From: Apoda limacodes
Lineage: Eukaryota; Arthropoda; Insecta; Lepidoptera; Limacodidae
Length of the DNA stretch: 64,000 bases
Reading direction: 5' to 3'
Assembly: GCA_946406115.1 (NCBI GenBank)
Contig: OX291545.1
Coordinates: forward strand, 25,601,153-25,665,152
Positions 45,311 to 56,705 of this stretch are shown one piece after another. The position numbers and the translations under genes were made by a program. Within the stretch, counting starts at the first letter, position 1; every line of letters starts with the position of its first letter. The notes below the pieces were generated by a model. The model was not told where the DNA came from and did not search any database. It saw only the letters and a program-made list of their open reading frames with translations.

Positions 45311-45892
45311 TGGGTAAAAAAAATATAAATTTAGTTAAATTAACCTTTATGTCAGTAATTTTTTCAAAACTGTTTATGTAGGACCTGTAGATTCTTAATT
45401 CTACTATGGAATAAGTAGTTCGATGTTAGTACATAGATTAACAACAACCATTGTAAAGCTAGCATAAGCGTCTAAAAACTGAGGGTCACATGTCTAAGTA
45501 CAGACTCTGTCACTCCCTTTTTTAATTTAACTTCTGTAATAGCAAATTTCGTTACGATACCAAACTGATCGAATTGTTATTAGGTGCGAGGAATTTTGTA
45601 ACGCACGCTGCGTTGTATGCAACCCGTGATTAGGTAGCTTGGTTGCGACTCCGTTACGTAAACTTTTGATCGACTGCCTATCTATAAGTACTCAGATGTC
45701 GACTTACTCGGTAGTTTTTTATAAAATGTTTATTGAATACGCATTTAATTTAAATTAATTGGCATTACGTAGAAGTATTAAGGTTTTTTACATAGAGAAC
45801 GGCGGTTTATTGAATACCAATTATCTTTTGGTAAAATAGGCCTAAAGTTAATCGCAATCTTGAATGATGCTTTATCCACGACTTTCGATTAG
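45311..45892. other. Unassigned DNA
   Basis: No gene or repeat recognised. Confidence 0.35.
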
Positions 45893-45895
45893 TTA

Positions 45896-46334
45896 GGGCG
45901 CGTTCGTTCTGGGATGCAGAATCATTATTTTCATTACTTTTGCCACCTGTCATCCGTTCGTTTAGCATTGGTATCAAAAATATCAAAATTTTAGTGTCAT
46001 CTGTGACAAACTGTCATGCGTTCGTTTACGATATTTTTGTTATTTTTGTCACCTTTGCCACCGAAAAATGAAACTTTAGACCCATGTCTGGAGGTGGGGT
46101 TTTTGTGTTAATCTGTCAAACTGCCTATACATATTCATTGTTTATGGTAGTGTGTGTGTGTTTTATTGTAGTTTGTGTATGTCAAGCGTTCGTTTTGCAA
46201 GTTTTGTAACCAAAAATTTTGTTTGTAACGTTTCAAAGCTAAACGAACGGTAGGTGTCGGTGGCAAAACTGGCGTAATCAAAAGTGTGAAAAGTATCATT
46301 CGTGGGAACTCTTAATCCCAGAACGAACGCGCCC
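45896..46334 (+). mobile_element. 439-bp PIF/Harbinger-type MITE
   Basis: Perfect 20-bp terminal inverted repeats beginning GGGCGCGTTCGTTCTGGG (45896-45915 and 46315-46334). TTA flanks both ends (45893-45895 and 46335-46337), the 3-bp TWA duplication expected for PIF/Harbinger elements. Internally CGTTCGTTT recurs at about 45957, 46019 and 46188 and its reverse complement at about 46242, possible subterminal transposase-binding words. Noncoding, hence non-autonomous. Confidence 0.8.
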
Positions 46335-46337
46335 TTA

Positions 46338-46602
46338 GAAAAGTTATTAAGTAAATAAATTCAAGATAAATGAATATGTTTGAAGTTGTAGTTAATTTTC
46401 ATCTGATAAATTTATTGCTTTGTTTAATTTTACCACTGAAAATTGCTTTATAAGAACATGATGGTTCAAAAGAAAGAATTGACAACTACTTAGTTTGTGT
46501 AAAAATTTTGCTAGAGATAAAATAAAATACTGTGTGCACTTGTTTATGTCTTCTAGGTTAGTGCGTCTTCTAGGTAAGATATGTATGTAATGTATCGTAA
46601 CT
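46338..46602. other. Unassigned DNA
   Basis: Nothing recognised; TCTTCTAGGTTAGTGCG followed by TCTTCTAGGTAAG near 46550 is a short direct repeat. Confidence 0.35.
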
Positions 46603-46909
46603 TAATATTATAAATTAAAAAAGAAAGTTTGTTTGTTTATTTGTAATGCATTCACGCCTAAACCTGCTAAATCAATTATGATGAATTTGGTATAAAGATA
46701 GATGGGACCCTGGAGACGGTTATTGGCTACTTTTTCTCGCTAAAACCAATAGAGGATGGGTCGAAGGGAGGGTTAAAATTTGTACGATTTTTTTTATTGC
46801 GTCGTCCGATTTGCTGATTTTTATGTTAATGATTTTTGTATCGATCGACAGCCAGAATTAGTTGAAAAAAATCAACAACAACGCGAGTAAAGCCGCGGGT
46901 AAAAGCTAG
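46603..46909 (+). repeat. Helitron-like repeat with CTAG terminus
   Basis: TTAATATTATAAATTAAAAA start; ATGATGAATTTGGTATAAAG; a 3' end with ACGCGAGTAAAGCCGCGGGT (CGCG/CGCG hairpin) and AAAAGCTAG ending in CTAG at 46906-46909, followed by T. A hairpin about 10 bases before CTRR and insertion next to T fit a Helitron-type 3' end. Confidence 0.65.
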
Positions 46910-48009
46910 TACCCATTGGTCGTGGTGTTATGTACAGGAAAACATATGCTTACTGATTGCTCGCGGGTTGCAGTGTTTTAAAGTTGGAATAGATTTAAGC
47001 GTGTCAAAAAAAAATCAACATTGAAAATTGCATTATTAAATGACAAAGCACCCTAATTTGCGATTTAATTACCTATATTTTTAAAGTCATGCGAAGCCAA
47101 GGGGTACATTGATAGAGTTAGAAGTGTTGGTGAGGGGATATTCCCACGGCCAGCGGTCGTGGGCAGGATAAAGGCCGTGCTTGCGCCAGGGCTAGGGTGC
47201 TCGTAGGGTTTGCGGTTAGCTGTGCAGTCTTGCAGTCATTAAGTTAACTTCATAGGGCTTTTACTTAAAACACTCATTTATTATACGTACAGTTTTTATT
47301 TGCATGACAATTTGTTTTCTGAGTCAACCTATGAATGTTTAATGAATAGAAATAATTTTTTTATTGTATTTTAGATATGTAAAGTAAAATGAAACAAACA
47401 AAATCTCCTGCAATTCATTACACGTGAAAGAAGTGAAATATATACTTTTAAAAAATACTAACGATTTTACCGCAATTGATCAGAAATTCGTCATTTTTTC
47501 TAATTAATAGTTTGTGCGTTGACAGATATTTCGTAAGTGCTATATTCATATGGTAAAATAATTTTTCACAGTAACTTAGAACTGGGCTAACAGGCCTAGC
47601 CTATGTTCTTAAGTTATATGGGATGTAACTCATCACAAGCTGTCTAAGTAAGGTTATATATGTAATCTGAATGACTCTATGCCAGAAAGATATTGGACAG
47701 TTAAGTTATAGTTATTATGGTAGTTGAATTCTGGCTAAGGACTAGCTAAAAATAAAAATATTAGGAATATTATTTGTAAGGAGGACAATTTTAACAAAAA
47801 TAAAAAGTTGCTTTTCAAGAAAAATAAGATTTCAATTACACAAAAAGATTTTTGTTATCCTCTTTTTGTTTTAACTTACTCCGTTTCTTATCTAAATTGA
47901 AGACATCATTAACCGTTAAACGTTTGTATGTTTTTTACTTCATAACGCATAAACGGCTGAACGAATTTGAGTGAAATTCGACATAAAAATAAACCACGTT
48001 CTAAAATCT
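46910..48009. other. Unassigned DNA
   Basis: No gene or repeat recognised; 47095-47245 is a G+C-richer patch of unknown nature. Confidence 0.35.
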
Positions 48010-48215
48010 ATTCATACTAATATAACAAAGTAAGTCAATTTGTATGCCTATCCTTCACGTCCCAACATTCAACTACTACATGATAATTCACAAGTTCCCC
48101 CAGGAATAACTATAACAGAATTCCACGTTAGCGAACTATAGCGACGGCTAAAGCTGGCTATATTTAAGGAGAATTCCACGCCGATAACCGAATTTAGTGT
48201 GGTCGGAGCCGCTGC
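48010..48215 (+). repeat. Helitron-like repeat fragment
   Basis: ATACTAATATAACAAAGTAA, CCAGGAATAACTATAAC, GAATTCCACGCCGATAACCG, GTCGGAGCCGCTGCC; same order as 44288-44545. Confidence 0.6.
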
Positions 48216-48779
48216 CTAAAGCTATAAAACGAATAGAAAATACTTTTTATCTCGATAGTATCAATGGAATTTAGTACACAGTGTCGGTGATAAGTTTTGT
48301 TTTAATTATTGTTCATAATATGCATACGTATGAATACTAGTCTTAAGTGAGGTCGGCGTCGCGTCTATTTGTGCACAATTTTATCCGTAAATAGTAAAAT
48401 TATTTTATTTGGATTTTTATTATTGAACAAAGTGTTTATGGGGAAGATACCTTTATGATTTGTACTGACTCGACAGGTTAGATAGTTGAATATGAAGAGA
48501 AATTGACTAAAAATGCGACACAAATCTCTGGTGGTACTGAAATACGTAGTTGAAGTTAATTGTATACTGAAGATATGGCAATCATCAAAAATCATAACTT
48601 AAAAATCGTTAAACGTATTCAAAAGGTTCCGGTACGGTATAATAATAATTGCTGCAAAACAGACAGGACGTCCTGTATCGAATTGAAACTAAAACCTCAA
48701 CTTTACACATATCATTGTCTGCATAAAAATAAAATAAAAATAAACCTTATCGTAACGCAATAAGGCCAGATTTATTAAT
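48216..48779. other. Unassigned AT-rich DNA
   Basis: Nothing recognised. Confidence 0.35.
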
Positions 48780-49160
48780 ATGTAGTGCAAAAATACATTT
48801 GCAATAAGTTTACACACGCCAATCTAGCGCGCATCCCTTATCCTCGTGACGGGTCAAAATCGCAATTTTATTTATAACATGTCGTATTAAAGCAGCTGGG
48901 GTTTGTCAAGAAGAAAAAAATGTAAGAAAATGAATCCACGGGGCCCTTCGACTCCCTTTGTGGGCTCCAGAAGGGCGGACCACCCTTCGAACGGGTTTCG
49001 CCATCGGGAATCCCACGTTACGTTTTGAAAAGATATTTTAAAATGCGTATAAAATTATACGGCGCAGAAATAATTCGGAGCTCCGACGGTATTTATTCTT
49101 TGTTAGGGCTCTTGGTTACGAAATTGCTGCACGTGTTTTTCGGTGTGTCTGTACATAAGT
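48780..49160. other. Non-repetitive complex block, candidate regulatory element
   Basis: Balanced composition with CpG-rich 48940-49020 (CTTCGACTCCC, GAAGGGCGGACC, CCTTCGAACGGG), AT-rich homeodomain-like words (CGCAATTTTATTTATAAC near 48870) and CACGTG-like GCACGTGTTT near 49129. No coding frame or repeat is recognised. Confidence 0.25.
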
Positions 49161-50154
49161 AGGTCATGTTTTATTTACTGCCTTGCCGTTTCATGGTGTA
49201 AGAGTAGTAACATAACATACCATTCTCGGGTTCAATACATATAGTATCTTATCTACATGTTGTGTGCCATCAGTCAAAATATTGTAATTTCATGTATAAT
49301 GTTGTGTTCTATGTATTTATTTCATAGTAACTGTGATGTTTTTTTAGTTAAACTTCAGTTGAAATGGCGACGATTTCAAATGAAGTACAATCTATTTCCG
49401 TGGGAACTCTCAATCGGTATTGTGACTGTCTTGGATCATAAACTATCTCTATGTATAAAACACGTAGATCCATTGCTTCGTTGCTCATAAAAGAAGTACT
49501 TACCACTAAATTAATATAATGTGGATAAAAGGTTGCTTCCTATTACCTGTAATTTTTTTACTGAAGAAACCCAATATTTAAGCTTATTTGTGTCAACTGT
49601 CCGAAATACAATGTTATTTTCTACAAATTTATAACACGGAAACCAAAAAAATAAACATAATTAAAATGAGTGTATGTTGAAACTTACTTAAACGAATAAA
49701 ACGCACTAATTTAATGTATCACGTAAATGAATAATATAATCATAAAAATATAATAATAAACGAGCTATGAAAAGTAAAAATATTTTTTTAAATCGAACTG
49801 GTAGTTCCTAAAATTACTACGTTCAAATATATATCAACATAATTTGGTGTACCCAGCGAGTAAAACCGTCGGAAACAACTAGTTAACTACAAATAAATAT
49901 TTATAATTTATTAGATACTCAAACTTCTGTAAACAAGGTATTTGAAGTAGGTTTCTTCTCCGTCCTTTAACTATGACGCAGGTCGCAGGATGTAGCAATT
50001 ATTTGTATATTTACAATGCACGTGCGTATAGATAAATATTTTGTTGATATTTTCTGTCTGGGTTGCACAAAATTTCCTTTCTAAGAAGTACATTCTAAAA
50101 ACGGATTTATTGACTTTATTTATGTTACTTTGAGGCCCGTGGGCTTTTGTCTGT
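49161..50154. other. Unassigned DNA with a Helitron-like end
   Basis: CAGCGAGTAAAACCGTCGG then AACAACTAG ending in CTAG at 49879-49882 is a short 3' end of the Helitron-like family. The rest is unassigned. Confidence 0.4.
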
Positions 50155-50462
50155 CAGAAACCATAAGCGAAGTTAAGCGACGTCGGACGTGGTCAGTATG
50201 TGATAGGTAATCGTCTAGGGGCACATTTTTCTGAGCTCCTTCATGGTTCTTCTGTGCTTTAAAGAGCATGTTAAACAACAAGTGCTGCCTGTTTTGTCAT
50301 ATGACAGCTGTCTTTGAGGCAAGTCAGAGGCCTTATAGACGGTTTGACAACTCTGACAGTCGAGTAGATTCTAGTTAAAAAAAATCCCCGGTTCATACTG
50401 GGCCAGTCCGGAGGACTATGTACTAAACCTCTTTCTTCTAGGAACGGCCTGTGCCCCTGCAA
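50155..50462 (+). repeat. 5S-derived SINE, nearly full length
   Basis: Head: GCGAAGTTAAGCGACGTCGG, ACGTGGTCAGTA. Body: CACATTTTTCTGAGCTCCTTC, CATGTTAAAC, TTGTCATATGACAGCTGTC, AAGTCAGAGGCC, ACAGTCGAGTAGA. Tail: GGGCCAGTCCGGAGGACTAT, CGGCCTGTGCCCCTGCA. The fullest 5S-headed SINE in the window. Confidence 0.8.
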
Positions 50463-50647
50463 TGAATGCGAACGCCTGTCGCAAAAAAATGTTACTTTGA
50501 AAATGGATTCATAAAGTTATTGAATTAGTCGACATAGTTGATGTGTTTAGCGTGCAGAGATTGGCAACTGTCAACAGCAGTTCGGGATTCTCAAGGTCAT
50601 TTACCAATATTCGAAAGTATGCAAAATTCAATTAGTTTAACTGAAGA

Positions 50648-50822
50648 ACTCGTGGCCTAGTTGTGCTCACTGATCCGTGAAGTTAAGCAACGGATGGTGA
50701 GTTCTCACCTTGGATGGGTGATCAGTAACAACACATTTATTTGAGCTCCCATTAAGATACTATACAGAAACAGACGGACTGTTCCTGTATAACAACAATA
50801 TAGTATCGTTAAGCCCTATGGC
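50648..50822 (+). repeat. 5S-derived SINE, 5' part
   Basis: CTCGTGGCCTAGTTGTGCTC, TGATCCGTGAAGTTAAGCAA, CTTGGATGGGTGATCAGTAA: the best-preserved 5S-like head here. The body (TGAGCTCCCATTAAGATAC) is degraded and the tail missing. Confidence 0.8.
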
Positions 50823-52562
50823 TTAAGCTTTGACATGTCTTTGAAATTGTCGCTGGGATGCGACATTATACGAGTTTCAATTTCAAGGTCTAATCTAAAA
50901 TTTATCTGATTTAGCCTTTGTTTTAAGGATCAAAATTAGTGTTCGTTTCGTAAAAAAGCTAGTGCTTTCATAAATTATATACCTACCTAGATGTGTGATT
51001 ACATAATTATACTGTTCTTAGGTTTATGTGTATAAAGGAATAAACAACGTATACTGTGCTTAGGTTTAGAATTAGGAATAGAGAATAATATATCCCCCTA
51101 TGGTTTAGGTTACGAAATATCACAAAGACGATGACTAGTGAGAAAAATATTAGATCAACTCAAAAGATCACGTACCTTCCTACTACCTTATTTAATTTTT
51201 TACAATAATAATAATAATGAATAAACTTTTTAAGCTTTTGTTGTTAATTGATGTACCAATTACTAAAATAGTTGTACATTATTGAAACAATCGACAAACA
51301 GCATATCATACAACAAATACTATGGAGTGTTCATGAGTGTGAGTGAGATAGAATGTAAAGTTTCGAATCTTCTTCTTCTTTAATTAGGGTTGCCAGGTCC
51401 TAAAATGGAAAAGTCGTACTTAGCTTTATATAAAGACTATAGTTTTGATCAAAAAACCCAAAGAAAAATAAAGAAGCTATTAATAAAAATAAAGGTACTT
51501 GGATTTTTAAACTTTTATAAAAAATCTTTTACAGTATTTTTTTGTCAGTTAAGTTATAATCAGTTGCTAATTAATTTGGCAATTATAATTGCAGTTAGCC
51601 CGTGCCATCATGTCAATAGACTGGAACGGGCCTTAGCTGTGTGTTCTGTACTTTATCGATAACAAGTCTTACCATAGCCGGATATATGCCAAACTAAATA
51701 TTTGGCTGAATACGCACGTAAAAACCCGGATCTGTCCTGCTAAATGTAGAAAACTGGTAACCCTAACACAATCAAAAAGTAGCAAAGCAAACAAAACAAC
51801 CGAGAACTAATTTACTTTGTAAGAGATATTACATAAATCGCTATAATTGCTCGAGGCATCGACGCAAACAGCAACTATTACAAAAGAGTTAATTCGCACA
51901 AAAAGAGTCACCCAAACAGAAACACCCACTCGCCTGGTGACCCAAAGAACTAATAAAATACTTCAAATGACATCTTAATTAACTAACAATGACTTCATAA
52001 AAACCTTTCAGTATCAACATCTTATGATAATCAGAGAGCAATCATAATAGACCGCCACAATGAGCCCCACAGTATGGCTAAACATTGTATTTATCTTGAA
52101 TACTTTACACCAATACAATACAATATAGCTTTTTACAATACTGTATTTGAAAAGAACTGTTGTGTACAGGCGTGCTCGTAAGAATGTTGGTGGTAGTGTC
52201 GATGACCTTTTTTTATGAAAATGCTTATTGTTTCTTGTATTGATTTTTCATTGTTACTTATTAAGTGCCAGCTGTAAGATTTAAATGAATTATCTGTTTA
52301 TCTTGTTTGTTATTCGTTTAAATTCAATGCCGAACTGTATTAATCAATTAATTTCATAGTTTTTTTTGCTCATATGTAAGTATTAAATACTACAAATTGT
52401 TTTCGATTTTATCGATACCTACTTATTAGACTTTAGATTAATAAATTTGTTTTCTCTCTAATATGAAGCTATTGTGTAATATTGTCTCATTGCTACTTCA
52501 TACTTTAAAATTAAAAAAAAAAATTATATTATTACTATTATTATACGTAGGTATGTATTTTT
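50823..52562. other. Unassigned DNA with a low-repeat block
   Basis: No gene recognised. 51830-52080 is complex and non-repetitive, with homeodomain-like words (CTTAATTAACTAAC, GACTTCATAAAA, CAATCATAATAG), a candidate conserved noncoding block. An open plus frame of 90 codons at 51390-51662 has no recognisable domain. Confidence 0.3.
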
Positions 52563-52880
52563 ATCATCTTTACATATTATAAAACTGTTTCTTTGCCTGT
52601 CTGTCCGTTTATCTTCTTTTCACGCGAGAACCACTTTTCCGATTTACATAGTTTTATGTTATTTTATGGCCTGGTTATAGGATATATTTTGTTACATAAA
52701 ATAACGTACGAAATAAGAAGTTACGACAGTGGTGAATCAAGTCAGAAAAAAGACGTTTAATTGCTAACTCTGATTAAATGATAGATGAGAAAATGATCTA
52801 AAAATGTGCTAAAAAGTTCTATAGGTATTCCACGCCAATAACCAAATTTGGCGAGGGCAGAGCCGCGGGCAGAAGCCAGT
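52563..52880 (+). repeat. Helitron-like repeat
   Basis: ATATTATAAAACTGTTTCTT, CGTTTATCTTCTTTTCACGC, TCCGATTTACATAG; 3' part TATTCCACGCCAATAACCA and GCAGAGCCGCGGGCAGAAGC. The CTAG end is replaced by CCAG. Confidence 0.6.
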
Positions 52881-53669
52881 TTAAATATCAATAGTAACCA
52901 ATTTGTTACCAAAATCTGTCGAACAAAGTCCAGACACTCTGTAACAACTACAATCGTTATCACTTTACAATTAATTTTCAGCTGTCAATCTTTTAATTCC
53001 TTCCCGTCAAAGCCAATTAAACAGCGATCGAAATACAAAAGCGAAATTAATTAAAACACCTCCGTGTACGATTGTACAAATTTACAAAGTTCATCGACCT
53101 TTGTTATAAAAGGTTGAAATTGTTGAATAGCATCAGGTGAAATATAATTTTGCATGTGTATCGGATATGCCACATTTATGTGTAAATTTTTATATGGCGT
53201 CTGTACCCTGCGGTGGCAACGATGTCTGATGCCATACTAAAAAGTGGCAAGCGCGTGCCTTTACTAATTTACATAAAATTTAACTTGTTATTTGCTACTA
53301 ACTTTTGTATAAGGTTTTATATCAATACGGGAGCTAAAATTTATCATCTATTGATTTACTTTTATTGGCAAGACGGCATTATGTCAGTTTTATATTTGGC
53401 GTGTCTATTATTTGAATAATATACATATTTCAAACGTTCGATTTAAATATTATGAGTCAATACTGTGAATGATGTAACTGTAAGAGTGTATTCTATTGTG
53501 ATGTTTTTTGGAGAATCAAGGGCAAAAGTCAATGTTCTTACAAAAGACTTCAACGGGATGCCTTGCCATAGAATTGAATGTATGAAAGTGAAATTTGTTT
53601 TCTATGATGCGGAATGCATTTGGTTTTATGTTTTATTCTTTTTGATAGTTTACACTTAGTCCAGTAATA
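52881..53669. other. Unassigned DNA
   Basis: No gene or repeat recognised. Confidence 0.35.
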
Positions 53670-53785
53670 GATTTTCTGAGGCTCAGGTTATGACCTGCCT
53701 ACTGAACTGAGGGGTGTGGGCTTGATCGATTTATCTGACACACATTTGTGTTTGACTTGAGTCTGGGTGTTTGATTACTACCTAT
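53670..53785 (+). repeat. tRNA-headed SINE, 5' part
   Basis: CTCAGGTTATGACCTGCCTA, GTGTGGGCTTGATCGAT (decayed B box) and ACACATTTGTGTTTGACTTG, AGTCTGGGTGTTTG. Interrupted on its 3' side by the repeat at 53790-54140. Confidence 0.65.
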
Positions 53786-53789
53786 GAAA

Positions 53790-54140
53790 GAAGAAACTGA
53801 CTGATGCAATAAAATATCAACGCACAGCCCAAACCGCTGGGATCTAGAAACTTAAAATTTGGCATGTAAGTTCTCAAGTAATGAGGTAGGGCTCCACTAT
53901 GTAATGATTTTGCAAAATATATCCCCTAAAAGGGTAAAGTGGGGTTCGGAAGTTTGTACGAAAATCCGTTAATTTAGAAGCCAAATAAATTGGTATTTGA
54001 CTTTAAGGTTGAACATTAAGATTAAAGTGTTTCATCGCTTCTGAAAAATTTGTATGAGAATTCCGCTATTTTTGGGTACACGTAATACCAGGCAAAGCTT
54101 TCTTTTTACACACTTTAGTCTACACGGATGAAGTCACGTG
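53790..54140 (-). repeat. Retroelement-derived repeat, antisense copy
   Basis: Reverse counterpart of 7095-7625: AAGAAACTGACTGATGC, GCACAGCCCAAACCGCTGGG, TCCCCTAAAAGGG, ATCCGTTAATTTAGAAG, TACACGGATGAAGTCACGTG. It sits inside a SINE, whose 3' part resumes at 54150, so it inserted into that SINE. Confidence 0.7.
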
Positions 54141-54149
54141 AAAATCCTA

Positions 54150-54250
54150 GGTATAATATGTGTAAGTATTTGTATCCGCGGTCTAGTATCTGCAGTACAA
54201 GCTTTGCTAGTTTGGTACCAGATGGCGCTCTGCGTAATGTACAGGGATTA
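54150..54250 (+). repeat. tRNA-headed SINE, 3' part
   Basis: AAGTATTTGTATCCGCGGTC, GTACAAGCTTTGCTAG, CCAGATGGCGCTCTGCGTAA. Probably the continuation of 53670-53785. Confidence 0.65.
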
Positions 54251-54267
54251 AAATTATTTTGATTTCA

Positions 54268-54345
54268 AAATTTGTGTTTGTCTTGAGTCTGGGTGTTTTA
54301 CAAAAAAGTGTATAAGTATTTGTATCAGTTTTATGGTAACAATGG
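54268..54345 (+). repeat. Second tRNA-headed SINE fragment
   Basis: AATTTGTGTTTGTCTTGAGTC, TGGGTGTTTTACAAAAAAG, GTATAAGTATTTGTATCAG; a separate, headless copy of the same family. Confidence 0.6.
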
Positions 54346-54559
54346 AAATTTAAATGACTATATTTGTTACATATAGCTGTTACTTAGTAAAAACATACTG
54401 AAATGATGGTCATTAGACGTATAAGTAACTTATATATAATCTGTGGTCTAAGGGTTGGAATAACCTGACAAAGAATTCCACTGCGTCAAAATGATTTTTG
54501 GTTAAGGACCTAGCCCAAACACGTACCAAACATAGAATTAAACATCAAAATAAAAATAT
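54346..54559. other. Unassigned DNA
   Basis: Nothing recognised. Confidence 0.35.
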
Positions 54560-54815
54560 ATAAATGCCAAACTCTGTTTGTTTTTAACGAACGTCAAAAC
54601 GGAGTAGATAAACACAGCCGAAAGTGAGGTCAATTGGTACCTGAATTTTGGCTTAGAGTTAGCTAGAAGGACGGTGAAGGACAAAGGATACCTATTTATA
54701 GCGATTAAAAATTCTCTCTAGTAGCTGTAAGGACATAAATGACGTCGAACACTTTTACACCGGTTGCCAATTTTTACAGGAGTAGTTTTTCTGCGGGTGA
54801 AGCCGCAGGACATAA
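54560..54815 (+). repeat. Helitron-like repeat
   Basis: ATATATAAATGCCAAACTCTG, TTTGTTTTTAACG, AAGGACGGTGAAGGACAAAGG, and TTTCTGCGGGTGAAGCCGCAG at the 3' side; related to 26566-26890 (GGAGACGGAGAAGGACAAATG). Confidence 0.55.
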
Positions 54816-55794
54816 ATCTATCACGTCGCAATGGAGAAACCGGAATAGCTAAAAAGATGGAGAAGGATATAGGATACCTTTTATGCCTGCCGAGAGTTTA
54901 CATCAGAAAAGGCGAAACTGCGGTAAAAGCTCATTGTGAAATAATAAGAAATGAAGGTTCTAAGACATGGTCTATATGATGTGGATATGGTATAAAATTT
55001 TAATGGATAGGTGTCAGGCGCACTTGTCATGAGCCCACGTGTTCTATGAGTTATAATTTACATGGTGATGTGTGCTCGTAATAATTAATGGCTTAGTGAG
55101 ATGAGCGGTGGGCGCGCTATGTCCGGCGGCTAGTAATGTTACACCATTAAACTAACCTATACGAATAGGGGAGGTGAAGGAAATATAGACCTATTATAAA
55201 AATATATAAAATTTATGTTTAAATTACCTTTTTTTAAAATAGTTCAATGAACAATTTGACAGTAGTCGTTAGATGTGATGTATATCCTTGTTATCAAAGA
55301 CCTGGGACGTGGAAATTAATTGAGGATATTACGTGTGCTGTGTACTAAAATATTTAAACAGTTAACGATAATTATTTACATTTATTTTTTTAGTACATTA
55401 TTGAAATGCTGACAACTAAAAGCCAATAGTCAAGAAAATCAAAATTTAGTTATTTACTTAAAATAACAATTTTTTAGTGACATAATCGTAACAACAATTA
55501 AAGCCATATCTTCACTACATGGTTTTTTTTCGATAATTTTTAAACAATTTTTGTTACTAAGAAATGTGTATAATGATTATTAATGTGTCTTTGAATCAAT
55601 CAGATACTGAGCCTATATTTTTAATTTCGTCACGATGTCACTTACGGTGTCACCCGGTATTCTTTGACAATACTCTAAGTAGGTAGAAATAATAAAATAA
55701 ACAACGCATCCTACCTTAATACATGTTTGTTTATGGTATAGATACAATCGGCTAAGAAACCGATAGCGTAATATAGTATAGTCCGAAAAAGAAT
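54816..55794. other. Unassigned AT-rich DNA
   Basis: No gene or repeat recognised. Confidence 0.35.
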
Positions 55795-55925
55795 TTGGTC
55801 CATTTTTCCCCCAATTCCCCGGTTGCGCTTAGCGGCGCGTGCAACCGCGCGCTCGCAGGAAAGCGCGTCTCATCTGGCGCAGGATGCGGCGTGCGCGTGC
55901 GCTGTGCGCTACCCGCGAACGCATA
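55795..55925. other. CpG-rich patch
   Basis: Dense CpG (GCGCTTAGCGGCGCGTGCAA, CGCGCGCTCGCAGGAAAGCG, GCGGCGTGCGCGTGCGC) in AT-rich surroundings, with no recognised repeat or coding frame. Could be a promoter or enhancer core; no independent evidence. Confidence 0.25.
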
Positions 55926-56504
55926 GATCCTCTTACTTAGAACCAGACACGTGTAAGGAAACCTCTCTATCCTTCGTACCGTAAATTAATACTCGACATT
56001 AACATTTCTGGTAACTCAAGGGCAATACCCTACTCATTTCCTATGTGTTACAATGCGAATTACTATAGATAGATAATTGAGTCCATGACAGTTTTAAAGA
56101 AAACTCTGAATTTTTGTGACGGCAAATTCGGACGCTCCATGCTTGCCAGGGGTGCATTGCGGAATCTTTTGCACAAAATAAATGATTGACGTCATGCCAC
56201 GTTATGGTTCACAGTCTGGAGGGTCTAGTTTATTCACGTAAGTTATTCACAAACAAGGGAATGGCCGGAACACTAACCGGTGTTTCATATCACAAATACT
56301 CAGAATGCAATGACAGATGCAACACTTGTTACCGATCGGATATTCTCGGGTTGGTGTGTCTACATTACACCATTTTTATTCTCGATACAGTAAATATTTA
56401 CCTTAAAATGTACTGAGGTGGTTATTAAACATAAAACAAAACATCTACCTACCTATTGACATTTGTAAACCTAATATGAACGCATGGATTACATTCGTTA
56501 GGAA
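55926..56504. other. Unassigned DNA
   Basis: No gene or repeat recognised; a 76-codon plus frame at 56186-56416 has no known motif. Confidence 0.35.
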
Positions 56505-56705
56505 CTTTGAACATTAGTAAGTAATATCGCCCGCACTAAATGCGATTATTCGTGGCATTTCTATAGCAAGTCGATTAATGTAGGAATGCGTGCTATAGCA
56601 AGCTATCGCGGTAGCTATAGTGTAGAATACAGATGTGCTCGTGGATTTTTTTACAGGATAAAAAAAGTAATAAAAGCCTATGTTCATCCCCGTCCCCTTC
56701 ACAGT
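56505..56705 (-). repeat. Helitron-like repeat, antisense
   Basis: GGCATTTCTATAGCAAG, GCTATAGCAAGCTATCGCGG, TCATCCCCGTCCCCTTCAC correspond to the reverse of 26640-26790. Confidence 0.5.

Noticed and set aside
50648..50740. Possible 5S rRNA gene
   Set aside because: Only the internal promoter-like part of 5S is present and it leads into a SINE body; other copies at 28136, 50155 and 58125 behave the same.
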